Source: Sphingomonas pruni NBRC 15498
GTDB taxonomy: Bacteria > Pseudomonadota > Alphaproteobacteria > Sphingomonadales > Sphingomonadaceae
Assembly: GCF_001598455.1 (NCBI RefSeq)
Contig: NZ_BCYZ01000004.1
Span: 62,001 to 126,000, forward strand
DNA length: 64,000 bases
Direction: 5' to 3'
The notes beneath the pieces were generated by a model. The model did no database searches. It saw only the letters and a list, made by a program, of their open reading frames with translations, and had not been told where the DNA came from. Positions within the stretch are counted from its first letter, which is position 1; each line of letters begins with the position of its first letter. The translations under genes were made by a program, and so were the position numbers. Below are positions 36,615 through 46,524 of this stretch, one piece after another.

Positions 36615-38171
36615 TCACTCCCACTCGATCGTCCCAGGCGGCTTGGAAGTGTAGTCATAGGTGACGCGGTTGATTCCGCGGACTTCGTTGATGATGCGGG
36701 TCGCGACCCGCGACAGGAACTCGCCCGAGAAATGATAGGCGTCCGCCGTCATGCCATCCACCGATGTCACCGCGCGCAACGCCAGCACATTGTCATAGGT
36801 ACGCCCGTCGCCCATCACGCCGACCGAACGCACCGGGAGCAGCACTGCGAACGCTTGCCAGATCGCGTCGTAGAGCCCGGCATTGCGGATTTCCTCGAGA
36901 TAGATCGCGTCGGCCTTGCGCAGGATATCGCAGCGTTCCTTGGTCACCTCCCCCGGGATACGGATGGCGAGACCGGGTCCGGGGAACGGATGGCGGCCGA
37001 CGAAGATGTCGGGCAGCCCGAGCTCGCGGCCCAGCGCGCGAACCTCGTCCTTGAACAATTCGCGCAGCGGCTCGACCAGCTTCATGTTCATCCGCTCGGG
37101 CAGGCCGCCGACATTGTGATGGCTCTTGATCGTCACCGACGGGCCGCCGGTGAACGACACGCTCTCGATCACGTCGGGATACAGCGTACCCTGCGCGAGG
37201 AAGTCGGCGCCGCCGATCTTTTTCGCTTCGTCCTCAAAGACATCGATGAACGTCTTGCCGATGAACTTGCGCTTCGCCTCGGGGTCGGTGACGCCGGCCA
37301 GTCCGCTCATGAACAGGGTCTCGGCGTTCACGTGGACGAGCGGGATGTTGTAATGGCCACGGAACAGGCTGACGACCTGATCGGCCTCGCCCGAGCGCAT
37401 CAGGCCATGGTCGACGAATACGCAGGTCAGTTGGGGCCCGATCGCCTCGTGGATCAGCACCGCCGCCACCGCGCTGTCGACGCCGCCCGACAGGCCGCAG
37501 ATGACGCGCTTGTCACCGACCTGCGCGCGGATCTCGGCGATCTTGGCGGCGCGGAATTCGGCCATCGTCCAGTCGCCGGTCAGACCGCAGACATGACGGG
37601 CGAAATTGGCGATCAGTTTCGCGCCGTCGGGGGTGTGGACGACCTCCGGGTGGAATTGCATCGCATAATAACGGCGGGTGTCGTCGGCGATCACCGCGAA
37701 CGGCGCGCCGGCGCTGGCCGCGACCGGACGGAAGCCGGGGGCGAGCGCGGTGACCTTGTCGCCATGGCTCATCCACACCTGGTGCGTCTCGCCTTCGGTC
37801 CACAGGCCGTCGAACAACTCGCAACCGTCGTCGATGTCGATAAAGGCGCGACCGAATTCGCCGCTGTCGCCCAGCTCCACGGTGCCGCCCAGCTGATGCA
37901 TCAGCACCTGTTGGCCGTAGCAGATCCCCATGATCGGAAGGCCGCTGTCTAGGATCGACTGAGGGACACGCGGACTCCCCTCATCAAGCACGCTCGCCGG
38001 GCTACCCGAGAGGATGATCCCGCGAGGCTTCATCCTTGTGAAGGCGTCCGCGGCGGACTGGAAAGGGGCGATTTCCGAATAGACCCCCGCCTCTCGCACG
38101 CGGCGCGCGATGAGCTGCGTCACCTGGCTGCCGAAATCAACGATGAGGATCGAGTCGCTGTGCTGGTTCAT
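36615..38171 (-). CDS. guaA: GMP synthase (glutamine-hydrolysing)
   Basis: A 518-residue cytoplasmic enzyme converting XMP to GMP with ATP and glutamine. An N-terminal class I glutamine amidotransferase domain has its nucleophile at C84 in GICYGQQ and the His/Glu pair in MQFHPEV. The ATP-pyrophosphatase domain carries the P-loop SGGVDSAV, and the C-terminal dimerisation domain ends in [13 protein letters not shown], the invariant terminus of GuaA. The length is standard. The start at 38171 has a weak ribosome site but gives the conserved N-terminus; upstream codons in frame look non-coding. A housekeeping gene marking the end of the accessory region. Confidence 0.98.
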   Translation of the reverse strand: MNQHSDSILIVDFGSQVTQLIARRVREAGVYSEIAPFQSAADAFTRMKPRGIILSGSPASVLDEGSPRVPQSILDSGLPIMGICYGQQVLMHQLGGTVELGDSGEFGRAFIDIDDGCELFDGLWTEGETHQVWMSHGDKVTALAPGFRPVAASAGAPFAVIADDTRRYYAMQFHPEVVHTPDGAKLIANFARHVCGLTGDWTMAEFRAAKIAEIRAQVGDKRVICGLSGGVDSAVAAVLIHEAIGPQLTCVFVDHGLMRSGEADQVVSLFRGHYNIPLVHVNAETLFMSGLAGVTDPEAKRKFIGKTFIDVFEDEAKKIGGADFLAQGTLYPDVIESVSFTGGPSVTIKSHHNVGGLPERMNMKLVEPLRELFKDEVRALGRELGLPDIFVGRHPFPGPGLAIRIPGEVTKERCDILRKADAIYLEEIRNAGLYDAIWQAFAVLLPVRSVGVMGDGRTYDNVLALRAVTSVDGMTADAYHFSGEFLSRVATRIINEVRGINRVTYDYTSKPPGTIEWE

Positions 38172-38336
38172 GGCACCCGATAGCGAGTGATCCCCTGGAA
38201 TGCCAGTTCGCCCGCGCGAATTGGCCGTTTTCCGCCCATGCGACGAGCCGCGAATTTTTTGTTTCACAAAACATACGCAAATATGTCATGATTCTGTAAC
38301 ATCGCGATCAAGCGGTGACTTTGGAAGGATGCAGAT

Positions 38337-38684
38337 ATGATCAAGACGGTGCTTTTCTCGTTGCTTGTCGCGTCGCCGCTGGCGGCAGTTCCGGCAGCGG
38401 CGGCCTCCGATGACGGCACGACCACGGCACGGATCACGGCGCGCGACGCCGACGTCCGGTCGGCCGAAGCGCTTACCCGCGTGGCGCCCAAGGATGGCGG
38501 CGCCTATATCGAGCTCGCCCAAGCCTATGTTCGCGCCGACCGCCCTGCGGACGCCGCTGCGGCCTATCGCCATGCGCTGACGCTCGACAACGAGATGATG
38601 GAAACCAAGACCGGCGATGCGATCTGGTCGCGCAATGTCGCGCGCGCCGCGCTGGTACGTTTCCCCCAGATGTCCTCGCGCTGA
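38337..38684 (+). CDS. Small secreted TPR-like protein
   Basis: A 115-residue exported protein. GGAAGGA precedes ATG 38337 and the signal peptide spans residues 1-23 (ending AVPAAAA). The mature part has one and a half TPR-like helices (GGAYIELAQAYVRADRPADAA, then YRHALTLD), seen in small periplasmic proteins of sphingomonads. No catalytic motif is visible and the function is unknown. It stands alone, divergent from guaA and followed by a strong hairpin at 38700-38722, so it is probably a single-gene transcript. Confidence 0.75.
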   Translation: MIKTVLFSLLVASPLAAVPAAAASDDGTTTARITARDADVRSAEALTRVAPKDGGAYIELAQAYVRADRPADAAAAYRHALTLDNEMMETKTGDAIWSRNVARAALVRFPQMSSR

Positions 38685-38699
38685 TTCCAGCGGGGCGCG

Positions 38700-38722
38700 C
38701 CCGGCCTCCACTGGAGGCCGGG
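38700..38722 (+). terminator. Hairpin after the small TPR-like gene
   Basis: A 10-bp perfect stem, CCCGGCCTCC with GGAGGCCGGG, around a 3-base loop, 15 bases past the stop codon. TTTT appears 9 bases later. It is a likely terminator of the gene at 38337-38684. Confidence 0.6.
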
Positions 38723-38753
38723 TAGCGGTATTTTCGCGATATTGCCCGCTGCT

Positions 38754-38865
38754 CCCCTCCCGCAGGCGGGAGGGGTCGGGGAGGGCCTGTTATTTTTAGA
38801 TCGGTATGAGTGGCTGCCGCTTTTTCGACATGCCCTCCCCTAACCCCTCCCGCAAGCGGGAGGGG
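38754..38865. repeat. Pair of CCCCTCCCGC hairpins (REP/REPIN-like)
   Basis: Two near-identical hairpins, CCCCTCCCGC-AG-GCGGGAGGGG (38754-38775) and CCCCTCCCGC-AA-GCGGGAGGGG (38844-38865). Between them GGGTCGGGGAGGGC faces GCCCTCCCCTAACCC, so the two units form a larger inverted pair. This is the arrangement of a REP doublet; no associated transposase is present here. Confidence 0.7.
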
Positions 38866-38885
38866 AAAGATTCGAGGGCAGTCGC

Positions 38886-40700
38886 TCAGGTGAAGGTCAG
38901 GCCCTCGAACTTGCCCGACCGCGTCCAGTCGTCGAGATACCGGAAGTAAGCGAAAGCGCCGAGCGGATACCCTACCGCCAGGGCCGCTGCCGGTCCGGGA
39001 TCCTTGCCTTCATTGTTGTAATAACCGGGCGTGCAGTCGGGCGCGTTGCGTAACGACGCTCCCGGCCCGGTGAGCAGCAGATCGACCCAGGCGTCCTGCG
39101 CCTCCTGCGTCACTTCGACCTCCTTGGCGCCGATCTCTTCCGCGTGGCGAACGACCGCGGCGATCGCCCGCGCGGCCTCGGTCAGATTGTGCGGGACGTT
39201 GGAGATCAGGTTCGCGCCCTGGGTCGGCGTGACCACGAACATGTTGGGATAATCATGAACGTGGATGCCGTGCTTCGAGCGCATCCCCTGCGCCCAGCTG
39301 TCGGTCAGTTTCACGCCATCGCGGCCGATCACGTCGAAGCCGAGCAAGCTCTGCAAATTGGTGCCGACGTGGAAGCCGGAGGCGTAGATGATGCAATCTA
39401 CCTCGTAATGCTTACCGGCGACGACAAAGCCGGTCTCGTCGATCCGCTCGACCCCCTGCCCGTCGGTATCGATCAGGTGTGTGCCCGGGGTGTTGAACGC
39501 CTGGAGATAGGCGTCGTGGAAGCAGGGTCGCTTGCAGAGCTGACGGTACCAGGCCTTGAGCTTCGCGGCCGTTTCCTTGTCCTCGACGATCGCATCGACG
39601 CGGTCGCGGATCTCCTCCATCTTTTCGAAGTCGGAATCCTCCCATACCGACAGGATGTCGGCGAGGCTGCGCTTGTCGGGCGGCAGGGTCGCCACGCGGG
39701 CCTTGATCCGGCGTGACAAATCGGTCCAGCCGTCCTGGACCCAATCCTCCTCGATCATATTGCCCGGCGTCTGGTTGGCAGTGAAGTTCTCCAGCCAGCG
39801 GCGTTGCCAGCCCGGCGTGGCGATGCTTGCGAACCAGTCGGGGTCGATCGGGACATTGTTACGTACGTCGACCGAGGACGGCGTGCGCTGAACGACGTAA
39901 AGTTCCTTGCACGCCCGGGCGAGATGCGGGACCGCCTGGACCGAGGTCGCGCCGGTGCCGATAATCGCAACGCGCTTGTCAGCCAAACCGGTCATCAGCG
40001 CGCCCCTGGCGTCGCCGCCGGTATAGTCATAGTCCCACCGGCTGGTGTGGAACGACTTGCCCTTGAAGCTGGTGAGGCCGGGAATGCCGGGCAGTTTGGC
40101 GACGTGGAGCGGGCCGGTGCCGATGCCGACATATTTGGCGGTGAAGCGGTCGTCGCGGTCGGTGGTGATCACCCAGAGCGACTGCTCACCGTCCCAGGCG
40201 ATCTCGCGGATCTGGGTGTGGAACAGCGCCTTGTCGTAGAGGTGATATTGGCGGCCGATCCGCTGGCATTGCTCGAGGATTTCGGGGCCATGCGCGTACT
40301 TTTCGGTCGGCATGTGCCCGGTTTCCTCGAGCAGCGGGATGTAGATCATCGAGGCCGTGTCGCATTGCGCGCCGGGATAGCGGTTCCAATACCAGGTGCC
40401 GCCGAAGTCGCCGCCCTTTTCGATGATCCGGAAGTCGCTGATCCCCGCTTCGGCCAGCCGCGCGCCGGTCACGAGACCGGCAAAGCCACCGCCGACAAAG
40501 GCGAAGGTCACGTGATCGGTGACCGGATCGCGTTCGATGAAGGGCGTGTGCGGATCGGCGGCATAATGCGCCAGATTGCCCTCGAGATTGAGATATTGGG
40601 CGTTGCCGTCCTCGCGCAGCCGCTTGTCGCGCTCGGCGAGATATTTGGCGAGCAGCGCCTTTTTGTCGATCGGCTTCTTGAGCGGGGTCTGGTCGTTCAT
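38886..40700 (-). CDS. Flavin-containing Baeyer-Villiger-type monooxygenase
   Basis: A 604-residue FAD/NADPH monooxygenase that inserts oxygen next to ketones or oxidises related substrates. The FAD motif is GGGFAG (70-75), followed by GGTWYWNRYPGAQCD. The Baeyer-Villiger fingerprint FKGKSFHTSRW is at 212-222, and the NADPH motif GTGATS follows at about 240. Length and N-terminal extension match the 600-residue cyclohexanone/phenylacetone monooxygenase-like group. ATG 40700 is preferred to 40706 because AGGG is then correctly spaced. The ester products of such enzymes could feed esterases, but it is not linked to the ester island by position. Substrate unknown. Confidence 0.93.
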   Translation of the reverse strand: MNDQTPLKKPIDKKALLAKYLAERDKRLREDGNAQYLNLEGNLAHYAADPHTPFIERDPVTDHVTFAFVGGGFAGLVTGARLAEAGISDFRIIEKGGDFGGTWYWNRYPGAQCDTASMIYIPLLEETGHMPTEKYAHGPEILEQCQRIGRQYHLYDKALFHTQIREIAWDGEQSLWVITTDRDDRFTAKYVGIGTGPLHVAKLPGIPGLTSFKGKSFHTSRWDYDYTGGDARGALMTGLADKRVAIIGTGATSVQAVPHLARACKELYVVQRTPSSVDVRNNVPIDPDWFASIATPGWQRRWLENFTANQTPGNMIEEDWVQDGWTDLSRRIKARVATLPPDKRSLADILSVWEDSDFEKMEEIRDRVDAIVEDKETAAKLKAWYRQLCKRPCFHDAYLQAFNTPGTHLIDTDGQGVERIDETGFVVAGKHYEVDCIIYASGFHVGTNLQSLLGFDVIGRDGVKLTDSWAQGMRSKHGIHVHDYPNMFVVTPTQGANLISNVPHNLTEAARAIAAVVRHAEEIGAKEVEVTQEAQDAWVDLLLTGPGASLRNAPDCTPGYYNNEGKDPGPAAALAVGYPLGAFAYFRYLDDWTRSGKFEGLTFT

Positions 40701-40717
40701 GACCATACCCTATCTTT

Positions 40718-40756
40718 GAAAAACGGTCCGGCGCAAGATACAATACGCCGGACCGT
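40718..40756 (-). terminator. Rho-independent terminator of the prolyl oligopeptidase gene
   Basis: An 11-bp perfect stem (40723-40733 with 40746-40756) and a 12-base loop are followed on the minus strand by GTTTTTC. It starts 10 bases after the peptidase stop. Confidence 0.85.
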
Positions 40757-40765
40757 GATCTTGGT

Positions 40766-42916
40766 TTAGTCGACCGGCTTCACATCGAGGCCAGTCCATC
40801 TGGCGATGAACGCCCAGTCCGTCGCGGTCTCGTCGATGATCTTGTCGGTCGGCTTGCCCGATCCGTGCCCGGCGCGGGTTTCGATCCTGACCAGGCGCGG
40901 CTTCGGACCCAGATCCATCGACTGAAGCATCGCGGTATATTTGAACGTGTGCCCGGGAACGACGCGATCGTCGGTATCGGCTGTCGCCGCGAGTATCGCC
41001 GGATAGGGCTTGCCCACGCGAATGTTGTGATAGGGCGAATAGGCGTAGAGCGTCTTGAAATCGGCTTCCTTCGACGGATAGCCGTAATCGTCGACCCAAT
41101 AGCGCCCGGCGGTGAAGCGGTCGAAGCGCAGCATGTCCATCACCCCGACCTGCGGCAAAGCGGCCGCGAACAGATCCGGCCGCTGGTTGACCACGGCGCC
41201 GATCAACAGGCCGCCGTTCGATCCACCCTGTATCGCGAGCTGATTCTTCCCCGTATAGCCCTTGGCCTTGAGATATTCGCCCGCGGCGATGAAATCGTCG
41301 AATACGTTCTGCTTGTTGGCGAGCCGCCCGGCGTCGTGCCAGGCTTTGCCATATTCGCCGCCGCCGCGAATATTGGCGACGGCGAGCACCCCACCCTGCT
41401 CGAGCCAGGCGACGCGCGCCGCCGAGAAGGCCGGCGTCATCGAGATGTTGAACCCGCCATAGGCATAGAGAAGAGTCGGCGCCGGCCCGGTGACGCCCTT
41501 CTTGCGCACGATGAACATCGGCACCGTCGTCTTGTCCTTGGACGGATAGAAGACCTGGCTGACTTCATAGCCCGCCGGGTCGAACGCCACCTTGGGCTGG
41601 GCCCAGACGCTCGCCTTGCCGGTCGCGACGTCATAGCGATAGATCGTCGTCGGCGTGGTGTAGCTCGTGAAGGTGAAGAAGGTCTCGGGATTGTCGGCCT
41701 CGCCGCCAAACCCGCCCGCGGCGCCGATCCCCGGCAGCGTCACCTTGCCGTCCGGCTTGCCTTCGAGCGTGAAGCGACGAACCTCGCTCTTCACGTCGAC
41801 CATATATTCGCCGATCAGCTTGCCGCCGATGAGACTGGCGGTGTCGAGTACGGCCTTGTCCTGCGGGACGATCTCGACCTCCGGCGGCACGGCCGAGCGC
41901 GCATAGAGGTTGGTCATCACCACCTTGTTGCGCGGCGCATCCTTGTTGGTCAGCCAGTAGAAATTGCCGCCCTGATTGCCGATCAGACCCCACATATTGG
42001 CCATGCCGGTGAACAATTTCCGCGGCGTCGGATTGGGCGCGGTCAGATCGATGACCGTCACGTCGTTGCGATTGTCGGTGCCCTCGGTCGTGTAGATGAC
42101 CAACCACTTGCCGTCGTCGGTGACGCTCGCGCCATGGCCCCATTTCGGATGATCGGGAGTCGCATAGACCAGCGCGTCGGCCGATTGCGGCGTGCCGAGC
42201 TTGTGGAAATAGACCGCCTGATTCTCGTTGGTCGACTGGAACTTCTTGCCCTCGGGCGGCGCAGGAAAGCGCGAATAATAGAAACCCGAGCCATCCTTCG
42301 CCCAGGACAGGCCGGAGAATTTGACCCATTCGACATCGTCGTCGAGCACCTTGCCGGTGTCGACGTCGAGCACCTTGACCGTGCGCCAATCGGTGCCGCC
42401 GTCCTGGATCGCATAGACCAGCTTCTTGCCGTCCTCGCTCGGCGCCCATTCGCCGAGCGCGGTGGCGCCATCCTTCGACCAGCCATTGGGGTCGATCAGC
42501 ACCCTGCCCTGCCCGTCGACGCCGTCGCGGACGAACAGCACCGCCTGGTTCTGCAGGCCGGAATTGTGGAGGTAGAAATAGCGCCCGCCCTTGCGCTCGG
42601 GCTGCCCGAACCGCTCATAGTCGATAAGTTTCTTGAGTCTGTCCTTGAAAACGTCGCGACCGGGGAGCGTCGCCAGATAGGCATCGGTGACCTTGTTCTC
42701 AGCCTCGACCCAGGCAGCGACCTTGGGATCGGTGCGGACGTCGTCTTCCAGCCAGCGATAGGGGTCGGCGACCTTGACGCCGAATTGTTCGTCGATGGTG
42801 TCGCCGCGATCGGTCGCGGGATAAGTGATCGAAGACATGGTGGTTTTCTGGGTACTCGTCTGGGCAAGAGCAGGTGCGGCAAGCGCGATCAGGATGAGCG
42901 GCACGATATGGCGCAT
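40766..42916 (-). CDS. Prolyl oligopeptidase (S9A family), exported
   Basis: A 716-residue serine peptidase cleaving after proline in short peptides. ATG 42916 has GGAG upstream and a signal peptide of about 18 residues (ending PALAQ), so it acts in the periplasm. The N-terminal seven-bladed propeller begins with YRWLEDD. The C-terminal alpha/beta-hydrolase domain has the nucleophile in QGGSNGGLL, the Asp in TDDRVVPGHT and the His in RAGHGSGK. Full length and all catalytic residues are intact. It stands as a single gene with its own terminator. Confidence 0.96.
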   Translation of the reverse strand: MRHIVPLILIALAAPALAQTSTQKTTMSSITYPATDRGDTIDEQFGVKVADPYRWLEDDVRTDPKVAAWVEAENKVTDAYLATLPGRDVFKDRLKKLIDYERFGQPERKGGRYFYLHNSGLQNQAVLFVRDGVDGQGRVLIDPNGWSKDGATALGEWAPSEDGKKLVYAIQDGGTDWRTVKVLDVDTGKVLDDDVEWVKFSGLSWAKDGSGFYYSRFPAPPEGKKFQSTNENQAVYFHKLGTPQSADALVYATPDHPKWGHGASVTDDGKWLVIYTTEGTDNRNDVTVIDLTAPNPTPRKLFTGMANMWGLIGNQGGNFYWLTNKDAPRNKVVMTNLYARSAVPPEVEIVPQDKAVLDTASLIGGKLIGEYMVDVKSEVRRFTLEGKPDGKVTLPGIGAAGGFGGEADNPETFFTFTSYTTPTTIYRYDVATGKASVWAQPKVAFDPAGYEVSQVFYPSKDKTTVPMFIVRKKGVTGPAPTLLYAYGGFNISMTPAFSAARVAWLEQGGVLAVANIRGGGEYGKAWHDAGRLANKQNVFDDFIAAGEYLKAKGYTGKNQLAIQGGSNGGLLIGAVVNQRPDLFAAALPQVGVMDMLRFDRFTAGRYWVDDYGYPSKEADFKTLYAYSPYHNIRVGKPYPAILAATADTDDRVVPGHTFKYTAMLQSMDLGPKPRLVRIETRAGHGSGKPTDKIIDETATDWAFIARWTGLDVKPVD

Positions 42917-43050
42917 TCAGGGCTCCGCAAGCTAGCATGGGTCATCTTGTCTATCAGGCGGCGCACCGCTTTCAATGGCTGGAAATGGCGCCGTTTCGGA
43001 CCCATAACGGCCGCGACGCGTTGTGCCGCCCGTAACAAGGAGAAAAAGAA

Positions 43051-43584
43051 ATGTTCCGCTCCCTCCCGCTCGCTGCGATCGTGCTCTCGGCCGTCGCGCT
43101 GCCCACACTGCCCGCGTCGGCGCAGACCGTGTCGGAGCAGCGCCGCTGGGAAGCCGCGCAGCGCCGCTATGACAATGAAACGGCAATCTACGACCGGGCC
43201 CGCGCAGATTACGAAGCCGCGCAGCGACGCGACCGCCGCTACGGCTACAACAACGGCGGCTATAACGACCGCTACAACGGCCCCAATGACGGTCAATATG
43301 CGACCGACTATGACGCCTCGCGTTATTATCGCGACGACCCGCGATATCAGGAGCGCACGCTCAGCTCCAATGACCAGGTCTATCGTGGGTCGGACGGCCG
43401 CTATTATTGCAAGCGCTCCGACGGCACGACCGGCCTGATCATCGGCGGCGCCGCCGGCGGCATCGTCGGCAACGTCATCGATGGCGGCCGCAACCGGGTT
43501 GCCGGCACGCTGATCGGCGGTGCGCTCGGCGCGATCCTGGGCAAGAAGGTCGACCAGTCGAACAGCGAGTATAGGTGCCGCTGA
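43051..43584 (+). CDS. Exported glycine-zipper protein
   Basis: A 177-residue envelope protein. AAGGAG precedes ATG 43051 and the signal peptide is about 1-24 (ending ASAQ). A charged coiled segment (EQRRWEAAQRRYDNE) and a Tyr/Asn/Gly-rich linker lead to a glycine-zipper 2TM hairpin, TGLIIGGAAGGIVGNVIDGG then LIGGALGAILG, as in outer-membrane-associated Rcp/SlyB-like proteins. It has Cys residues at the start of the zipper and near the C-terminus (CKRSDG, YRCR) that could pair. A role in envelope integrity is plausible but unproven. It is divergent from the prolyl oligopeptidase and followed by two hairpins. Confidence 0.85.
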   Translation: MFRSLPLAAIVLSAVALPTLPASAQTVSEQRRWEAAQRRYDNETAIYDRARADYEAAQRRDRRYGYNNGGYNDRYNGPNDGQYATDYDASRYYRDDPRYQERTLSSNDQVYRGSDGRYYCKRSDGTTGLIIGGAAGGIVGNVIDGGRNRVAGTLIGGALGAILGKKVDQSNSEYRCR

Positions 43585-43591
43585 CGCCCCA

Positions 43592-43617
43592 CGTGGGTTA
43601 GCAACAGCTAACCCACG
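43592..43617 (+). terminator. Perfect 11-bp hairpin after the glycine-zipper gene
   Basis: CGTGGGTTAGC pairs with GCTAACCCACG around AACA, eight bases past the stop codon. There is no T-run, but the stem is long and perfect. A second terminator follows at 43658-43696. Confidence 0.6.
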
Positions 43618-43657
43618 AGATGGCGCGGAATTCAGCTCCGCGCCCCGCCGCGAAAAG

Positions 43658-43696
43658 AGGGCCGCGCTCCCCACTCGGGACCGCGGCCCTTTCTTC
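43658..43696 (+). terminator. Rho-independent terminator, plus strand
   Basis: AGGGCCGCG (43658-43666) pairs with CGCGGCCCT (43682-43690), followed by TTCTTC. It probably backs up the hairpin at 43592-43617 and insulates the convergent ribosomal operon. Confidence 0.7.
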
Positions 43697-43720
43697 ATCC
43701 TCGCCCGCAGTCGCTCCAAA

Positions 43721-43750
43721 GAAAAAAAGGCCCCGCTTTCGCGAGGCCTT
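43721..43750 (-). terminator. Terminator of the rpsM-rpsK-rpoA-rplQ unit
   Basis: On the minus strand AAGGCCTCGC-GAAA-GCGGGGCC forms a full stem with one G-U pair and a GAAA tetraloop, followed by seven T. It lies 26 bases after the rplQ stop. Confidence 0.9.
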
Positions 43751-43775
43751 CTTCGTATCGGTTGAACGCTGCGGC

Positions 43776-44198
43776 TCAGGCGGCGACGTCGAAATCCTCG
43801 TCGGTCATGACCGGGCCCGAATCCTGGCCCTTGGCCGACACGTCACGATCGACAAATTCGATGATCGCCATCGGCGAGGCGTCCGAAGCGCGAACACCAG
43901 CCTTGATGACGCGGGTATAGCCGCCGGCGCGCGAGGCGTAGCGCGGGCCGATCACGTCGAACAGCTTCACCAACTGCGCGTCGTCGAGCAGGCGCGCGTG
44001 CGCCAGACGACGGTTCGACAGGCCGCCCTTCTTGGCCAGCGTCACCAGCTTCTCGACGTACGGGCGAAGTTCCTTCGCCTTGGCCGTGGTGGTGGTGATC
44101 TGCTCGTGCTTGATGAGCGCGGCCGCCATGTTGCGGAACAAAGCGAGGCGATGCGCGGAAGTACGCTGAAGCTTACGACCGCCAACCTTATGACGCAT
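43776..44198 (-). CDS. rplQ: 50S ribosomal protein L17
   Basis: A 140-residue large-subunit protein. The N-terminus [20 protein letters not shown] and the internal [18 protein letters not shown] are diagnostic. L17 lies near the exit tunnel of the 50S subunit. The C-terminal acidic tail ([12 protein letters not shown]) makes it slightly longer than the E. coli form, as in other alphaproteobacteria. It is the last gene of the alpha operon, separated from rpoA by a 218-base spacer with repeat hairpins, and is followed by a strong terminator. Confidence 0.98.
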   Translation of the reverse strand: MRHKVGGRKLQRTSAHRLALFRNMAAALIKHEQITTTTAKAKELRPYVEKLVTLAKKGGLSNRRLAHARLLDDAQLVKLFDVIGPRYASRAGGYTRVIKAGVRASDASPMAIIEFVDRDVSAKGQDSGPVMTDEDFDVAA

Positions 44199-44283
44199 GG
44201 TATTTCCTTCTCGTTCGTCAGGGGGCCGTTTGAGGTACCCCGGGCCAGGTGGGGACGGATGAGCCCACCGATTTACCCGTCAC

Positions 44284-44376
44284 CCCGGCGAACGCCGGGA
44301 TCTCTTTGTTGCCGGCCCGACGCGGGAGTAAATCCCGCGTCGTCGGACGGAGCTTTCAGCCCCGCCGGCCGGGCTG
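44284..44376. repeat. Hairpin repeats in the rpoA-rplQ spacer
   Basis: Three hairpins follow one another: CCCGGCG-AA-CGCCGGG (44284-44299, in a GTCACCCCGGCG context), a 10-bp stem CGACGCGGGA with TCCCGCGTCG (44318-44342), and CAGCCC with GGGCTG (44357-44376). The first has the form of the GTCATCCC/GTCACCC dispersed repeats also seen at 47561 and 50730. They would lie within the operon transcript. Confidence 0.6.
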
Positions 44377-44416
44377 GTTTTCTCTCCGGCGCAGCTGTCG
44401 CTGTGCCGGTGGAAAA

Positions 44417-45478
44417 TCAGCCCATAATCTCCTGCTCGAGCTTCTTGGCCATCTCTTCGATGTTCTCGGGCGGCCAGCCGGGGATTTCCATCCCGAGACG
44501 GAGACCCATGCTCGACAGCACTTCCTTGATCTCGTTGAGCGACTTGCGGCCGAAATTCGGGGTGCGCAGCATCTCGGCTTCGGTCTTGCCGACCAGATCG
44601 CCGATATAGATGATGTTGTCGTTCTTGAGACAGTTGGCCGAACGCACCGACAGTTCGAGCTCGTCGACCTTCTTGAGCAGGTAACGGTTGATCTGCTGGG
44701 TGTCGCCCGAAACGCCGGTGTCCGACGGCGCCGCGGCAACGCCGATCGGCGCCGAGCGGGTGATCGCCGAATCGTCGAAGTGAACGAACAGCGCCAGCTG
44801 GTCCTGCAGGATGCGCGCGGCGTAAGCGAGCGCGTCCTCCGGGGTCACCGTGCCGTCGGTCTCGACCGTCAGCGTCAGCTTGTCGTAATCGAGTTCCTGC
44901 CCGACGCGGGTGTTCTCGACCTTGTACGACACCTGGCGCACCGGCGAGTAGAGCGCGTCGACCGGGATCAGGCCGATCGGCGCATCGGCCGGACGGTTGG
45001 CGACAGCGGCGACATAACCCTTACCGACATCGGCGGTCAGCTCCATGTTGAGCGTCGCGCCCTCGTCGAGGTGACAGATCACCAAGTCGGGGTTCATCAC
45101 TTCGATGTCACCCGACACGGCGATATCGCCGGCCTTGACCTCGGCCGGGCCGGTGGCCGCGAGCTGGAGGCGACGCGGGCCTTCGCCCTGCATCTTCAGC
45201 GCGATCTGCTTCACGTTGAGCACGATGTCGGTCACGTCCTCACGGACCCCCGCCAGCGAGCTGAACTCGTGCAGCACGTTCTCGATCTTGATCGAGGTGA
45301 CCGCCGCACCCTGAAGGCTCGACAGCAACACGCGACGCAGCGCGTTGCCAAGGGTGAGACCAAAGCCGCGCTCGAGCGGCTCGGCAACGAAGGTCGCCTT
45401 GCTCTTCCCATCGCCGCCCTTCTTCTCGAGCGCGTTGGGCTTCTTCAATTCCTGCCAGTTCTTTGCATTGACAGACAC
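44417..45478 (-). CDS. rpoA: RNA polymerase alpha subunit
   Basis: A 353-residue subunit nucleating RNA polymerase assembly. The N-terminal domain has [30 protein letters not shown], here quoted as its ends [11 protein letters not shown] and LLSSLQGAA, and the C-terminal domain has [16 protein letters not shown] and [19 protein letters not shown], which contact activators and UP elements. The 15-residue extension at the end ([20 protein letters not shown]) is usual for alphaproteobacteria. It follows rpsK after 98 bases in the alpha operon. No unusual features were seen in the coding region. Confidence 0.98.
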   Translation of the reverse strand: MSVNAKNWQELKKPNALEKKGGDGKSKATFVAEPLERGFGLTLGNALRRVLLSSLQGAAVTSIKIENVLHEFSSLAGVREDVTDIVLNVKQIALKMQGEGPRRLQLAATGPAEVKAGDIAVSGDIEVMNPDLVICHLDEGATLNMELTADVGKGYVAAVANRPADAPIGLIPVDALYSPVRQVSYKVENTRVGQELDYDKLTLTVETDGTVTPEDALAYAARILQDQLALFVHFDDSAITRSAPIGVAAAPSDTGVSGDTQQINRYLLKKVDELELSVRSANCLKNDNIIYIGDLVGKTEAEMLRTPNFGRKSLNEIKEVLSSMGLRLGMEIPGWPPENIEEMAKKLEQEIMG

Positions 45479-45576
45479 GGGGGCTTCCCTCTGTTGGGCC
45501 GGGGGCTTGGGCTAAACCCTGCGGCCGTGGGCGAATGCCGGCGCAGCGCGATCAACCGCGCGCCGGCCAGACGAAT

Positions 45577-45966
45577 TCAGACGCGGCGACGCTTCGACGG
45601 ACGCACGCCGTTGTGCGGGATCGATGTCACATCGCGGATCGAAGTGATCTGGAAGCCGACCGCCTGCAGCGCACGAAGCGCCGACTCACGACCCGAACCC
45701 GGACCCTTGACCTCTACTTCGAGCGTGCGGACGCCGTGCTCGGCGGCCTTGCGGCCCGCATCCTCGGCGGCAACCTGCGCCGCGTACGGGGTCGACTTGC
45801 GCGATCCCTTGAACCCCATCATCCCGGCGGACGACCAGCTGATCGCATTGCCCTGGGCATCGGTGATGGTGATCATGGTATTGTTGAAGCTGGCGTTCAC
45901 ATGGGCGACGCCGGCGGTGATGTTCTTGCGTTCGCGCCGACGAAGGCGCTGCGGTTCACGTGCCAT
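45577..45966 (-). CDS. rpsK: 30S ribosomal protein S11
   Basis: A 129-residue small-subunit platform protein. The segments [21 protein letters not shown] and [20 protein letters not shown] are diagnostic (first shown in part: [13 protein letters not shown]), and the basic C-terminus [14 protein letters not shown] is invariant. It contacts 16S rRNA near the mRNA exit channel. It lies 56 bases after rpsM and upstream of rpoA, the normal alpha-operon order. Length is standard. Confidence 0.98.
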   Translation of the reverse strand: MAREPQRLRRRERKNITAGVAHVNASFNNTMITITDAQGNAISWSSAGMMGFKGSRKSTPYAAQVAAEDAGRKAAEHGVRTLEVEVKGPGSGRESALRALQAVGFQITSIRDVTSIPHNGVRPSKRRRV

Positions 45967-46022
45967 TTTTCTATCCTAACCTTCGAAGCTGGGAAGCAGC
46001 GGTGCGCAACAAGCGCGCCTGC

Positions 46023-46391
46023 TTACTTCTTCTTGCCGGCGATCGGCTTGGCCTTGCCCTTGCGAGTGCGCGCATTGGTATGCGTGCGCTGGCCGCGGAC
46101 CGGCAGACCCTTGCGATGGCGCAGGCCGCGATAGCAGGCCAGATCCATCAGGCGCTTGATGTTCATCGCGGTCTCGCGACGAAGATCGCCTTCGACCGTG
46201 TAGCCGGCGTCGATCGCTTCGCGGATCTGCAGCACTTCCTGGTCGGTCAGGTCCTGAACGCGGCGCTCAGGCGCGATGTTCAGCTTCGTGGTGATTTCCT
46301 TGGCTTTGGCAGGGCCGATGCCGTGGATATACTGGAGCGCGATCACTACGCGCTTGTTGGTCGGGATGTTGACACCCGCAATACGTGCCAT
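46023..46391 (-). CDS. rpsM: 30S ribosomal protein S13
   Basis: A 122-residue head protein of the small subunit, contacting the P-site tRNA and L5. The start [15 protein letters not shown] at 46391 has AGGAG ten bases upstream, and a longer upstream frame is not conserved. The middle segment [17 protein letters not shown] and the basic tail [13 protein letters not shown] are typical. rpmJ (L36), which precedes rpsM in many bacteria, is absent, as is usual in alphaproteobacteria. A candidate promoter lies 134-162 bases upstream of the start codon. Confidence 0.98.
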   Translation of the reverse strand: MARIAGVNIPTNKRVVIALQYIHGIGPAKAKEITTKLNIAPERRVQDLTDQEVLQIREAIDAGYTVEGDLRRETAMNIKRLMDLACYRGLRHRKGLPVRGQRTHTNARTRKGKAKPIAGKKK

Positions 46392-46524
46392 GAAATTTAT
46401 TCTCCTAGCTCCACGGAGTGCGGCATGGCTGCCACGCACCCCATCTCATCGCGATGCCCGAAACGCACGACAGCGGCGGACGCAGGCAAGCGCCGCCGGT
46501 CAGCCGGTGTATCGGAAGGGCGCT

